From Nocardioides marmotae (GTDB lineage Bacteria > Actinomycetota > Actinomycetes > Propionibacteriales > Nocardioidaceae), in assembly GCF_013177455.1 (NCBI RefSeq), contig NZ_CP053660.1:2790001-2854000 (forward strand): DNA of 64,000 nucleotides, given 5' to 3'. Positions 51,527-59,942 of the stretch are shown here, one piece after another. Under the pieces are notes generated by a model. The model had not been told where the DNA came from, made no database searches, and saw only the letters and a program-made list of their open reading frames with translations. The position numbers and the translations under genes are program-made. Numbering within the stretch: the first letter of the stretch is position 1; each line of letters begins with the position of its first letter.

Positions 51527-52360
51527 ATGACCACCTTCGCTCCCGAGACCGACCGGTCCGGCGCCACCGCCACTCCCGTCGCCGGCCCCACACCCGAGGC
51601 CGTCGTCGAGGACGACAAGCAGGCCACGCCGTCGGTGATGAAGGCCCTCCAGCTGCTCGACGCGTTCCGCGGCGCGGCCGGCGGGGTGCTGGGCGTCAGC
51701 GAGATCGCCCGGCGGGCCGGCGTGCCGAAGTCGACGGCTTTCCGGCTGCTGACCCACCTCGAGCACGGCGGGTACGTCGAGCGGATCGGCCGCGACTACT
51801 GCCTGGGCCGCCACCTCTTCGAGCTCGGCAACAGCGTGCCGCTGTGCCGCCCGCGCGGCCTGCGCGACGTCGCGGCCCCGCACCTGGGCCAGCTGCTCGT
51901 GCGGACCCAGCGGCTGGTCAACCTCGCGGTCCTCGAGGGCACCGAGGTGGTCTACCTGGAGAAGATCCAGGGCCACGACGCCGTCCAGGTCGCCAGCACC
52001 GTCGGCGGGCGGATGCCCGCCAGCTGCTCGGCCTTGGGCAAGGCGATGCTCGCCTTCAGCGGCCGCGACGCGATCCGCGCAGTCCTCGACGGCGGGCTCG
52101 TGCGCCGCACCCGCTACTCCGTCGCCGACCCCGCGCGCTTCCTCCAGGAGCTCTCCCGCGTGCACGCCGACGGCGTCGCCTTCGACCGCGAGGAGATCCA
52201 GCTCGGCCTGGTCTGCGCGGCCGTCCCGGTCCTCGACGCCGCCGGCCGCGCGGTCGCCGCGATCTCCGTCTCCGGCCCGGCCACCCGGTTCAACCCGGCC
52301 ACCGTCGTGGCCGAGGTGCGCAGCGCCGCCGAGGCGATCGGGCGGGACTACCGGGGCTGA
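51527..52360 (+). CDS. IclR-family transcriptional regulator 3
   Basis: 277 residues. After a 30-residue variable N-terminus, the winged helix (about 35-95) reads VSEIARRAGVPKSTAFRLLTHLEHGGYV; the effector domain (about 100-270) includes VVYLEKIQGHDAVQVASTVGGRMPASCSALGKAMLAF and CAAVPVLDAAGRAVAAISVSGP. ATG at 51527 after GAGAGCACC. Two operator-like motifs stand upstream, so it is probably autoregulated, and the same motif precedes the hsaA/hsaC-like operon. Its 3' end overlaps the 3' end of the convergent MFS gene by 13 bases. Confidence 0.9.
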   Translation: MTTFAPETDRSGATATPVAGPTPEAVVEDDKQATPSVMKALQLLDAFRGAAGGVLGVSEIARRAGVPKSTAFRLLTHLEHGGYVERIGRDYCLGRHLFELGNSVPLCRPRGLRDVAAPHLGQLLVRTQRLVNLAVLEGTEVVYLEKIQGHDAVQVASTVGGRMPASCSALGKAMLAFSGRDAIRAVLDGGLVRRTRYSVADPARFLQELSRVHADGVAFDREEIQLGLVCAAVPVLDAAGRAVAAISVSGPATRFNPATVVAEVRSAAEAIGRDYRG

Positions 52361-53928
52361 GCCCCGACCGCCGCCGCGTCGGCCGCGGCGGCGGCGAGGG
52401 CCACCTCGTCGACCTCGCCGGGCTCCTCGGCGTCGGCCGCCCGCCCCCGGCCCGACACCGTGACCAGGCCGCCGGCCACCACGAGCACCGCGAACGCCGC
52501 GAAGAGCAGCTGGTGGCCCAGCACGATCCCCTCCACGTCGGCGGCCGAGAGCCCCGCGGGGTCGCCGGAGACGAACGACGCCGCCGCGGCGGGCCCGACG
52601 AATGCGACCGCCGAGGCCACCGCCGCCGCCGAGGCGAGCGCCAGGCTGGTGCTCTGCAGCGTCACCCGGACGGCGTTGACCGTGCCGGCCCGCTCCGCGG
52701 GGACGCCGCGCATGATCGAGCTGACGTTGATCGGGTGGAAGACGCCGGTGCCCAGGCCCACGACCAGCAGCCCGATCGTGAAGGCGTCGTCGCGCGACCC
52801 GTCGGCGCCCGCGCCGACCGCCCACACCAGCACCAGCAGGCCGACCACGGAGAGCGCCGCCGAGATCGCGGAGACCCGGCGGGCGCCGTACCGGCGGGCG
52901 AGGCCGTCGGCGACCAGCGCGCCGACGGTGAGGCCGCCGGCCGCCACCGTCACGTGCCCGGCCGCCTCGAGCGCGGACGCGCCGCGCAGGCCCTGGAAGT
53001 AGAGGCCCGAGGCGACCACGATGCCCAGCCGCGGGGAGGAGACGAGGAAGCCGGCGAGCATGCCGCGGGCGAAGGGCGGGTCGCGGAAGAGCGCCGGGTC
53101 CAGGACGGGGTACGCCGCCCGCAGCTGCACCGCGACCAGCACCGGCAGCAGGGCGATGCCGAGCGCGAGCGAGCCGAGCACCCAGGGGTCGGACCAGCCG
53201 CGGTCGGGCGCGACGGTGACCGCGCCGAGCAGCAGGACCAGCAGCAGCGCCGCGGTCACGTTGCCCGGGACGTCGACCCGCAGCCGCCCGCGCGGGACCT
53301 CGGGGAGCCGGCGCAGCGCGCGGTGGGCCCAGACCAGCGCCAGCAGGCAGACCGGCACGCTGAGGAGGAAGAGGTAGCGCCAGCCGATCGTCGCGGTGAC
53401 GATGCCGCCGGCGGCGGGGCCGGCGACCTGGGCGATCGAGAAGCCGGCGAGGTAGACGCCCATCGCCCGCCCGAGCAGCCGCCCGGGGAAGATCGCGACC
53501 AGCACGGCGACCGCGTTGCACAGCAGCATCGCCGCGCCGATCCCCTGCGTGGCCCGCAGCGCGACCAGCACGGGCACGCTGTCGGCGAGGGAGAGCGCGG
53601 CGCTGGTGACGGTGAAGACCGCGAGGCCGGCGAGGAACATCCGCCGCCGGTCGACGCTGTCGGCGACCTGGCCCATCAACATCGTCGAGGCGGTGTTGGT
53701 GAGCAGGTACGCCGTCAGCGCCCAGCCGGTGCCGGACGCGGTGGCGTCGAGGTCGGCGGCGATGCTCGGCAGCGCGATGGTGAGCATCGTGGAGCTCAAC
53801 GAGATCACGACGGTCGCCAGGAAGACGACCGCGAGGACCTGGTAGGCCCCCGCGGGCACGTCCTCCTCGTCCTGCACGGGGGCAGTCTTCCGCCCCGCCC
53901 CGGACGACGTGCCCGCGGGTCCGCTCAC
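52348..53928 (-). CDS. MFS transporter of the DHA2 (EmrB/QacA) type
   Basis: 526 residues with about 14 helices. Early blocks LATVVISLSSTMLTIALPSIAADLDATASGTGWALTAYLLTNTASTMLMGQVADSVDRRRMFL match DHA2 exporters, including motif A (GQVADSVDRRRMF); a long Ala-rich tail follows helix 14. The GTG at 53928 overlaps the stop of the HsaA-like gene upstream (GTGA), so exporter and monooxygenase are translated together. It could remove a toxic intermediate or import the aromatic/steroid substrate; direction cannot be told from sequence. Confidence 0.88.
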   Translation of the reverse strand: MSGPAGTSSGAGRKTAPVQDEEDVPAGAYQVLAVVFLATVVISLSSTMLTIALPSIAADLDATASGTGWALTAYLLTNTASTMLMGQVADSVDRRRMFLAGLAVFTVTSAALSLADSVPVLVALRATQGIGAAMLLCNAVAVLVAIFPGRLLGRAMGVYLAGFSIAQVAGPAAGGIVTATIGWRYLFLLSVPVCLLALVWAHRALRRLPEVPRGRLRVDVPGNVTAALLLVLLLGAVTVAPDRGWSDPWVLGSLALGIALLPVLVAVQLRAAYPVLDPALFRDPPFARGMLAGFLVSSPRLGIVVASGLYFQGLRGASALEAAGHVTVAAGGLTVGALVADGLARRYGARRVSAISAALSVVGLLVLVWAVGAGADGSRDDAFTIGLLVVGLGTGVFHPINVSSIMRGVPAERAGTVNAVRVTLQSTSLALASAAAVASAVAFVGPAAAASFVSGDPAGLSAADVEGIVLGHQLLFAAFAVLVVAGGLVTVSGRGRAADAEEPGEVDEVALAAAAADAAAVGAQPR

Positions 53929-55091
53929 CACCCGAAGGGGTCGACCTCGAGCCCGAACAGGTCGTGACCGTAGGCCTGGTAGAGCGGGTGCGCGACGTTG
54001 CACATGTGGTTCATCCCGGCGTGCAGGTCGCGCCAGAACCGCTGGAGGGGCTGGCTGTGCTGGAGCGCCCCGCCGCCGGCGTTCATGAACAGCCGGTCCA
54101 CGGCGTCGACCGAGCGGCGCACGGCGCGCACGCCGTTGCGGCGTACGGCGATCCGCTGCTCGCGGGTGAGCCGGTCGCCGGCCTCGACCACGTCGACCAG
54201 TCGCTTCCAGTCGTCGAGGAACTGCACCCGGCTGGCGTGGATGTCGGCCGCGGCCTCCCCCAGCGCGACGAGCTGGACGGGGTCGGAGACCGCCGCCGGC
54301 CCGCGCCCGGTGACCCGGCCGCGGGTGAAGTCGACGAACGCCGCCAGCGCGCCCTCGGCCATCGCGAGCGTCGCGCAGTTGATGGCGGCGGGGAAGATCG
54401 TCCCGAACGGCACCTGGTAGGTCACCGCGTCGCGCCCCACGAGGCCGGCCTGGTAGCCGTCCTCGAAGTTGCCCGGGGTGTTCACCCGGTAGTCGGGGAC
54501 GAACGCGTCGCGGACCGAGACGTCCTTGCTGCCCGAGCCGCGCAGGCCCACGACGTCCCAGGAGTCGTGGTGGATCTCGTAGTCCGCCCGGGGCAGCACG
54601 AAGTTCCACGGGGTGGGGTCGAGGACCGTGCCCTCCTCGTCGACCACCATGCCACCGAGGATGATCCAGTCGCAGTGGTCCGTGCCCGAGGAGAAGGGCC
54701 AGCGCCCGCTGAAGCGGTAGCCGCCCTCGACCTTCCGCGCCCGCCCGATCGGGGCGTACGGCGAGGCGATCCACGTGTCGGGGTCCTCGCCCCACAGCTC
54801 CTCCTGGAGGCGCCGGTCCCACTGGCCCAGCTGCCAGGGGTGCACGCCGACCACGCCGGCGACCCACCCCGCCGAGCCGCACCGCGATCCGACCGCGAGG
54901 ACCGTCTCGAAGAAGTCGACCGGGTGCGCCTCGTCGCCGCCGTACTCACGGGGCTGGAGCATCCGGATGACCCCGGCGTCGCGCAGCTGCTTGGCCGAGA
55001 CGTCGCTCAGCCGACCCAGCTCCTCGCTCTCGGCAGCCGTGGCCGCGAAGACCTCGGCGGCCTCCTCGACCCGGCTCAGCACCTCGTGCAC
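53925..55091 (-). CDS. HsaA-like flavin-dependent monooxygenase, oxygenase component (copy 2)
   Basis: 388 residues, clear paralogue of the protein at 42780-43949 along its whole length (WVAGVVGVHPW, EELWGEDPDTWIASPYAPIGRA, FSGRWPFSSGTDHCDWIILGG, GSGSKDVSVRDAFVPDYRV, RFWRDLHAGMNHMCNVAHPLY). It would hydroxylate a phenol with reduced flavin. ATG at 55091. It lies 11 bases after an HsaD-like hydrolase gene and overlaps the MFS gene behind it, forming a hydrolase-oxygenase-transporter operon. The two copies may act on different substrates or one may be specific for a side-chain variant. Confidence 0.88.
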   Translation of the reverse strand: MHEVLSRVEEAAEVFAATAAESEELGRLSDVSAKQLRDAGVIRMLQPREYGGDEAHPVDFFETVLAVGSRCGSAGWVAGVVGVHPWQLGQWDRRLQEELWGEDPDTWIASPYAPIGRARKVEGGYRFSGRWPFSSGTDHCDWIILGGMVVDEEGTVLDPTPWNFVLPRADYEIHHDSWDVVGLRGSGSKDVSVRDAFVPDYRVNTPGNFEDGYQAGLVGRDAVTYQVPFGTIFPAAINCATLAMAEGALAAFVDFTRGRVTGRGPAAVSDPVQLVALGEAAADIHASRVQFLDDWKRLVDVVEAGDRLTREQRIAVRRNGVRAVRRSVDAVDRLFMNAGGGALQHSQPLQRFWRDLHAGMNHMCNVAHPLYQAYGHDLFGLEVDPFGW

Positions 55092-55102
55092 GGTCCCCGA
55101 CC

Positions 55103-55957
55103 TCAGTTGTTCTCGACGAAGTCGGCGACGAGCCGGTTGAACTCGGCGGCGTGCTCGATCTGCGCCCAGTGGCCGCAGCGGTTGAGCAGCACCAGGCGGG
55201 AGTCAGCGATCATCGAGACCAGGCGCAGGGAGTGCTCGAAGTGGACGACGCGGTCGTCGCGGCCGTGGATGAGCAGCGAGGGCGCGGTGATCGAGCGGAC
55301 CTCGGCGGGCGTGGCCGGGCTGGAGACCGGGCCGCGGCCGGCGGCCATCCCCTTCAGGAAGTTCTCCAGGTGGTCGGGCCGGGAGAGCGCGGAGTCCGAG
55401 CGGAGCTTGGCGAGCTCGTCGGTGGCGAACTCCGGGGAGAAGGCCATGATGTCGACGAGCTTCTTCATCACCTCCGGGGTCGGGTTGCGGTAGCCCTCGA
55501 AGAGGATCTTCAGGCCCTCGCTGGGGCCGTCGCCGGCGCCGAAGAGCGTCGGCAGGTCCAGGAAGCTGCCCGGGCCCATGGTGATCAGGTGCGAGACCCG
55601 CTCGGGGTGCCGCGCGGCGACGGCGAGGCCGATCATCCCGCCCATCGAGTTGCCGACGAGCGCGGCCTTCTCGATGCCCAGCTCGTCCATCAGCTCGATG
55701 ACGGCCTCGGGGTGGTCGTAGGCGTCGGAGGGCGCCGAGTCCGACTTGCCCCAGCCGGGGGCGTCCCAGGCGATGGCCCGGAACTTCTCCGACAGCGGGC
55801 CGATGTTGGGGCGGAAGTTGCTCCAACCCGTCGCGCCGGCGCCGCTGCCGTGCATCAGGATCACCGGGTGGCCCTCGCCGGCCTCGTTGTAGTGCAACTT
55901 CCAGGACCTGGTCTGGACGAAGCGGCTGGTGCCCTCTTCGGTCAGCTCGACGCTCAT
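55103..55957 (-). CDS. meta-cleavage product hydrolase (HsaD/BphD-like)
   Basis: 284 residues, alpha/beta hydrolase. Nucleophile Ser104 in GNSMGGM, oxyanion loop MHGSGAGATGWSNFRPN, acid in LLIHGRDDRVV and histidine in NRCGHWAQIEHAAEFN. It cleaves the C-C bond of a ring-fission product made by an extradiol dioxygenase, most likely the HsaC-like one at 41842. The ATG at 55957 has AGGAGGCACCACTG upstream (GGAGG at a good distance). It heads the operon with the second HsaA-like gene. Similar to MhpC of this window, but with a different lid region. Confidence 0.92.
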   Translation of the reverse strand: MSVELTEEGTSRFVQTRSWKLHYNEAGEGHPVILMHGSGAGATGWSNFRPNIGPLSEKFRAIAWDAPGWGKSDSAPSDAYDHPEAVIELMDELGIEKAALVGNSMGGMIGLAVAARHPERVSHLITMGPGSFLDLPTLFGAGDGPSEGLKILFEGYRNPTPEVMKKLVDIMAFSPEFATDELAKLRSDSALSRPDHLENFLKGMAAGRGPVSSPATPAEVRSITAPSLLIHGRDDRVVHFEHSLRLVSMIADSRLVLLNRCGHWAQIEHAAEFNRLVADFVENN

Positions 55958-56118
55958 CAGTGGTGCCTCCTGCTCGGGGTGGGACGTGCGGTGGTGCTCG
56001 GATCAAACCCCGGTGCCGGCCCCGGCCCCTCCTGTCCCGTGCCGTCAGGCGGACCGTGGGCCGAGGCTGCCCGGGCCCCGCGGTGCCAGCCTGCTCGGAC
56101 ACCAGCCAGGAGGTCCGC

Positions 56119-57135
56119 TTGCCCGCCCTGCCCGTCCCGCCCCACCGGGACCCCACCGATCCCCGACCTGACGCCGAGCCCGGTCCCCGGCCCGGCCCCT
56201 GGGCCGACGCGCTCACCGGCGTCGGCCGGATGCCGAGCGCCCACGAGCGCCGGCTCGCCCTGCGCGCGGCCCTCGGCGGCCCCGGCCCGCTGGTGCTCCC
56301 CGGCGTCACCGACGCCCTCGGCGCCCGGCTCGCCGAGCAGGCGGGGTTCGCGGCCGTCTACGCCACCGGCGCCGGCCTGGCCAACGCCCAGCACGGCGTC
56401 CCCGACCTGGGGCTGATCTCCCTCGGCGAGGTCGTCGACCACGTCTCCCGGCTCACCGAGTCCACGGTCCTGCCCGTCGTCGTCGACGCCGACACCGGGT
56501 ACGGCGGGCCGCTGGCCACCATGCGCACCGTGCGCCTGCTCGAGCGGGCCGGCGCCGCCGCGCTGCAGCTGGAGGACCAGGAGATGCCCAAGCGCTGCGG
56601 GCACTTCGACGACCACCGGCTGATCCCGGCCGCGCACATGCAGGCCAAGATCGCCGCCGCGCTCGAGGCCCGCACCGACGAGGCGATGGTCCTCGTCGCC
56701 CGCACCGACGCCCGCAGCGCCGAGAGCCTCGACGCCGCGATCGAGCGCGCCCACGCCTACGCGGAGGCCGGCGCCGACGTGCTCTTCGTCGAGGCGCCCC
56801 GCAGCGTCGAGGAGCTCGCCCGGGTCGGCACCGAGCTCGCCGGCCTCCCCCTCGTCGTCAACGTCGTCGAGGGCGGGAAGACCCCCCAGCTGCCGCTGGC
56901 GGAGTACGCCGCGCTCGGCTTCGACGTCGCGCTGTTCGCCAACTACCTCATGCGCTCGATGCTCAGCGCCGGCCGCGACGCGCTCGCCCACCTCGCCGCC
57001 ACCGGCGAGACCGCGTCCCGCGCGGAGGCGATGGCCACCTGGCAGGAGCGCCAGGAGCTCTTCCACCTGCCCGAGTTCGGCGCGGCCGAGGCGCACTACG
57101 ACCGGCCCTGGAGCGCGCCGGGGGTCCGGTCGTGA
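56119..57135 (+). CDS. isocitrate lyase/PEP mutase-family C-C lyase
   Basis: 338 residues from a TTG start at 56119 that has a perfect AGGAGGT six bases upstream; in-frame codons further upstream lack any ribosome site and encode implausible sequence. The barrel shows PGVTDALGARLAEQAGFAAVYATGAGLANA, the metal-binding VVVDADTGYGG, LQLEDQEMPKRCGH (the K-R/K-C-G-H active-site loop) and VARTDAR. It resembles 2-methylisocitrate lyase, dimethylmalate lyase and oxaloacetate decarboxylase, which make or break a bond next to a 2-oxo acid. It starts a seven-gene operon with overlapping stops and starts, and could release pyruvate or oxaloacetate-type products from the end of that pathway. Confidence 0.88.
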   Translation: MPALPVPPHRDPTDPRPDAEPGPRPGPWADALTGVGRMPSAHERRLALRAALGGPGPLVLPGVTDALGARLAEQAGFAAVYATGAGLANAQHGVPDLGLISLGEVVDHVSRLTESTVLPVVVDADTGYGGPLATMRTVRLLERAGAAALQLEDQEMPKRCGHFDDHRLIPAAHMQAKIAAALEARTDEAMVLVARTDARSAESLDAAIERAHAYAEAGADVLFVEAPRSVEELARVGTELAGLPLVVNVVEGGKTPQLPLAEYAALGFDVALFANYLMRSMLSAGRDALAHLAATGETASRAEAMATWQERQELFHLPEFGAAEAHYDRPWSAPGVRS

Positions 57136-58541
57136 TCGCCGGGCTCCCCCACGCCACCGAGCTGCCCGACCGGGTCGGCGTGCTCGTGCTCGGCTCCGGG
57201 CTCGCCGGGTGCGCCGCGCTGCTGGCGGCCGCCGAGGCCGGGCAGTACGCCGTGATGCTGGAGAAGACCGACGAGATCGGCGGCTCGACCGTCCGCTCCG
57301 CCGGCCTGTCGGCGTACGCAGGGACCGACGAGCAGGCCGCCCAGGGCATCGCCGACTCCGTCGAGCTGCTGCGCAAGGACCTGCTCGAGACCGGCAAGCA
57401 CCGCAGCGACGAGGCGCTGGTCGACCTCTACTGCGACCACCAGCTCGACACCTACCGCTGGCTCAAGGGCCACGGCGTGCGGTACGGCGAGGTGCACGCC
57501 GCCTCCGGGCAGTCGGTGCCGCGCTCCCACCCCACCGACACCACCGGCATGCTCACCGGGTTGCTCAAGGCCGCCGGCCGGCTCGGCGCGCGGCTGGTCA
57601 CCGGGACCGCGGCCCGCCGGATCCTGCGCGAGGACGGCCGCGTCGTCGGCGTCGAGGTCGACGGGCCCGCCGGCCCGCACCGCATCGACGCCGACGCGGT
57701 CGTCGTGGCCACCGGCGGCTTCTCCCGCAGCCCCGAGCTGCTCGCGCGGTTCGCCCCGCAGCTCGAGCACGCCCTGCACGCCGGCGGTCCCGGCTGCACC
57801 GGCGACGGGATGCTGCTGGCCTGGCAGCTCGGCGCCGGCGTCGTGGACACGCCGTACGTCAAGGGCACCTACGGCATCTACCACCGCCCGCACCCCGGCG
57901 AGGACGGCACCGGCATCCTCGCGGTCTACAAGGGCGCGATCGCGGTCAACTGCGAGGGCCGCCGCTTCGTCGATGAGTCCCTGCCCTACAAGGAGATCGG
58001 CGACGCCGCGCTCGCCCAGCCCGGCGTCACCACCTGGCAGGTCTTCGACGCCCAGGTGATGGCGGCCAGCAACGACGAGGTGCCGATCTATGAGTTCGCC
58101 GGCCGCGAGCGGGCCGGGATGCTGCTGCGCGGGGAGACCGTCGCCGAGCTCGAGGCGGCCGTCGGGCTGCCCGAGGGCTCGCTCATCGCGACGGTCGAGG
58201 ACTACAACCGGCGCATCCGCGACGGCGAGCCCGACCAGCTCGGCCGCCGGGCGCTGTCCAGCACGGTCGGCGACCTGCTGCCGCTGGACCGGCCGCCGTT
58301 CTACGCCCACCCCTCCGGCACGGTCGTGCTGGCGACGTACTGCGGGCTCACCGTTGACACCACCATGCGCGTGGTCGACGTGCTCGGCGAGCCGATCGAG
58401 CGGTTGTACGCCGCCGGCGAGGTGGTCGGCGGCTTCCACGGCGCCGGCTACATGACCGGCACCTCCATCGGCAAGGCCGGCATCTTCGGCCGGATCGCCG
58501 GCGCCGCCGCCGCGGCCGAGGAGAGCGGGCTGACATGGTGA
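57132..58541 (+). CDS. FAD-dependent fumarate-reductase/ketosteroid-dehydrogenase-like flavoprotein (1)
   Basis: 469 residues. FAD motif VLVLGSGLAGCAALLAAAEAG near the N-terminus, followed by EKTDEIGGSTVRSAGLSAYAGT (the substrate-side loop typical of FrdA/KstD flavoproteins), VVVATGGFSRSPELL and a C-terminal LYAAGEVVGGFHGAGYMTGTSIGKAGIFGRIAG. It probably inserts or removes a double bond next to a carbonyl or carboxylate. The GTG at 57132 overlaps the lyase stop (GTGA). It is clearly different from the other two flavoproteins of the operon (much less than half identical by eye). Substrate unknown. Confidence 0.87.
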   Translation: MIAGLPHATELPDRVGVLVLGSGLAGCAALLAAAEAGQYAVMLEKTDEIGGSTVRSAGLSAYAGTDEQAAQGIADSVELLRKDLLETGKHRSDEALVDLYCDHQLDTYRWLKGHGVRYGEVHAASGQSVPRSHPTDTTGMLTGLLKAAGRLGARLVTGTAARRILREDGRVVGVEVDGPAGPHRIDADAVVVATGGFSRSPELLARFAPQLEHALHAGGPGCTGDGMLLAWQLGAGVVDTPYVKGTYGIYHRPHPGEDGTGILAVYKGAIAVNCEGRRFVDESLPYKEIGDAALAQPGVTTWQVFDAQVMAASNDEVPIYEFAGRERAGMLLRGETVAELEAAVGLPEGSLIATVEDYNRRIRDGEPDQLGRRALSSTVGDLLPLDRPPFYAHPSGTVVLATYCGLTVDTTMRVVDVLGEPIERLYAAGEVVGGFHGAGYMTGTSIGKAGIFGRIAGAAAAAEESGLTW

Positions 58542-59287
58542 GCCCCGCGAGCCCCGCCCTCGCCGACCCCTTCGACCTCACCGGCGAGGTCGCCCTCGTC
58601 GTCGGCGCCGCCACCGGCGGGCTCGGCGAGCGGGCCGCCCGCACCCTGGCCGACCGGGGCGCCACCGTGGTCACCGCCGACATCGACCCGAGCGCGGTCG
58701 ACCACGCCGTCGACGTCACCGACGAGGCGTCGGTCGACGCGCTCGTCACGCGGGTGCTGGCCGACCACGGCCGGCTCGACGTGCTGGTCCACGCCGCCGG
58801 GCTGATGCTGCGCAAGCCCTACGACGAGACCACGCCGGAGGAGTTCGAGCGGGTGGTGCGGGTCAACCTGACCGGCACCTGGCTGGTCGACCGCGCCGCG
58901 GGCCGGGTGATGGCCGCCGCCGGACGCGGCCGGATCGTCAACCTGACCACGGTGTACGCCGAGCGCGTCGGGCCGGTCCCGGAGTCGGCGTACTACGCCT
59001 CCAAGGCCGGCGTGCTCAACGTGACCCGCGCCCTGGCCGCCGAGCTCGGGCCGAGCGGCGTCACCGTCAACTGCCTCGCGCCGGGCGTCTTCTACCCCAC
59101 CAAGATGACCGCTCCGCTCGGCGAGGACCCCGAGCGCCTCGCGTGGTTCTCCCAGCGCACGATGCTCGGCCGCCTCGGGGACCTCGACGGCGACCTCGAC
59201 GGCCCGCTGCTGCTGCTCGCCTCCCGCGCCTCCGCCTACGTCACCGGCCAGGTCGTCTACGTCGACGGCGGCTGGTCGGCCTGGTGA
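58535..59287 (+). CDS. short-chain dehydrogenase/reductase
   Basis: 250 residues. Cofactor motif VVGAATGGLGERAAR (variant TGxxxGxG), acidic residue after strand 2 (TADIDPSAVD, favouring NAD), NAG-like VHAAGLML, active-site Ser-Tyr-Lys as LTTVYAERVGPVPESAYYASKAG and C-terminal YVTGQVVYVDGGWSAW. NNAG is replaced by HAAG and the catalytic serine position reads TTVY, so the triad should be verified. It oxidises an alcohol to a ketone or the reverse. The ATG at 58535 overlaps the flavoprotein end by seven bases. Confidence 0.87.
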   Translation: MVSPASPALADPFDLTGEVALVVGAATGGLGERAARTLADRGATVVTADIDPSAVDHAVDVTDEASVDALVTRVLADHGRLDVLVHAAGLMLRKPYDETTPEEFERVVRVNLTGTWLVDRAAGRVMAAAGRGRIVNLTTVYAERVGPVPESAYYASKAGVLNVTRALAAELGPSGVTVNCLAPGVFYPTKMTAPLGEDPERLAWFSQRTMLGRLGDLDGDLDGPLLLLASRASAYVTGQVVYVDGGWSAW

Positions 59288-59345
59288 GACCCCGCCCCTC
59301 CACTCCCGCTGCTCCCCACCACCCCGAGAAGAACCAGGAACCCCG

Positions 59346-59942
59346 ATGACCCACTCCCGCAAGGCCCTGCTGCTGCTCGACTACCAGGTCGCGCTGTGCG
59401 AGGAGGGCCCGCACCTGCGGATGCCCCCGCTGGCCGCCCAGGTCGCCGAGCGCGGCGTCCTCGTCACCGCCGAGAAGGTGCTCGCCGCGGCCCGCACCGC
59501 CGGCTGGCTGGTCGTGCACGTCCGGCTGGCCTTCGACCCCAGCTACGTCCTGCGCACCAACCGGCTCGCCCGCTTCGACGCCTACCCCGACCAGCGCGCG
59601 ATGCTCACCGACTCCCCCGAGGCCAAGATCGTGCAGGCGCTCGCGCCGCTGCCCGGCGAGCCGGTCGTCGACAAGGGCTGCGTCGACCCCTTCGTCGGCA
59701 CCCCGCTGCTGCAGGTGCTGGCCGCCGAGGGCGTCGGCGAGGTCGTGCTCGGCGGCGTCGCGACCAACCTGGTCGTGGAGTCCGCCGCCCGGCACGCCAG
59801 CGACGCCGGGCTCCAGGTGACGGTCGTGGAGGACATGTGCGCCTCGTTCCGCCCCGACTTCCACGAGTTCTCGGTCGCGAACATGCTGCCGCTCTTCGGC
59901 ACGGTCACCTCCGCCGAGGAGCTGCTGGGGAGCCTGGCATGA
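59346..59942 (+). CDS. isochorismatase-fold hydrolase lacking the usual cysteine
   Basis: 198 residues. The fold is clear: LLLLDYQVALCEEG with Asp12, VVDKGCVDPFVGTPLLQVL with Lys110, and the block EVVLGGVATNLVVESAARHASDAGLQVTVVEDMCAS. In cysteine hydrolases of this family the third residue after ATN is Cys (ATNxC); here it is Val143, so the nucleophile of amidases such as maleamate amidohydrolase is missing. True isochorismatases also lack it and act by acid-base catalysis. The ATG at 59346 has GAACCAGGAACCCCG upstream; its stop overlaps the next start (ATGA). It may hydrolyse an enol ether or act without a covalent intermediate. Confidence 0.82.
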   Translation: MTHSRKALLLLDYQVALCEEGPHLRMPPLAAQVAERGVLVTAEKVLAAARTAGWLVVHVRLAFDPSYVLRTNRLARFDAYPDQRAMLTDSPEAKIVQALAPLPGEPVVDKGCVDPFVGTPLLQVLAAEGVGEVVLGGVATNLVVESAARHASDAGLQVTVVEDMCASFRPDFHEFSVANMLPLFGTVTSAEELLGSLA

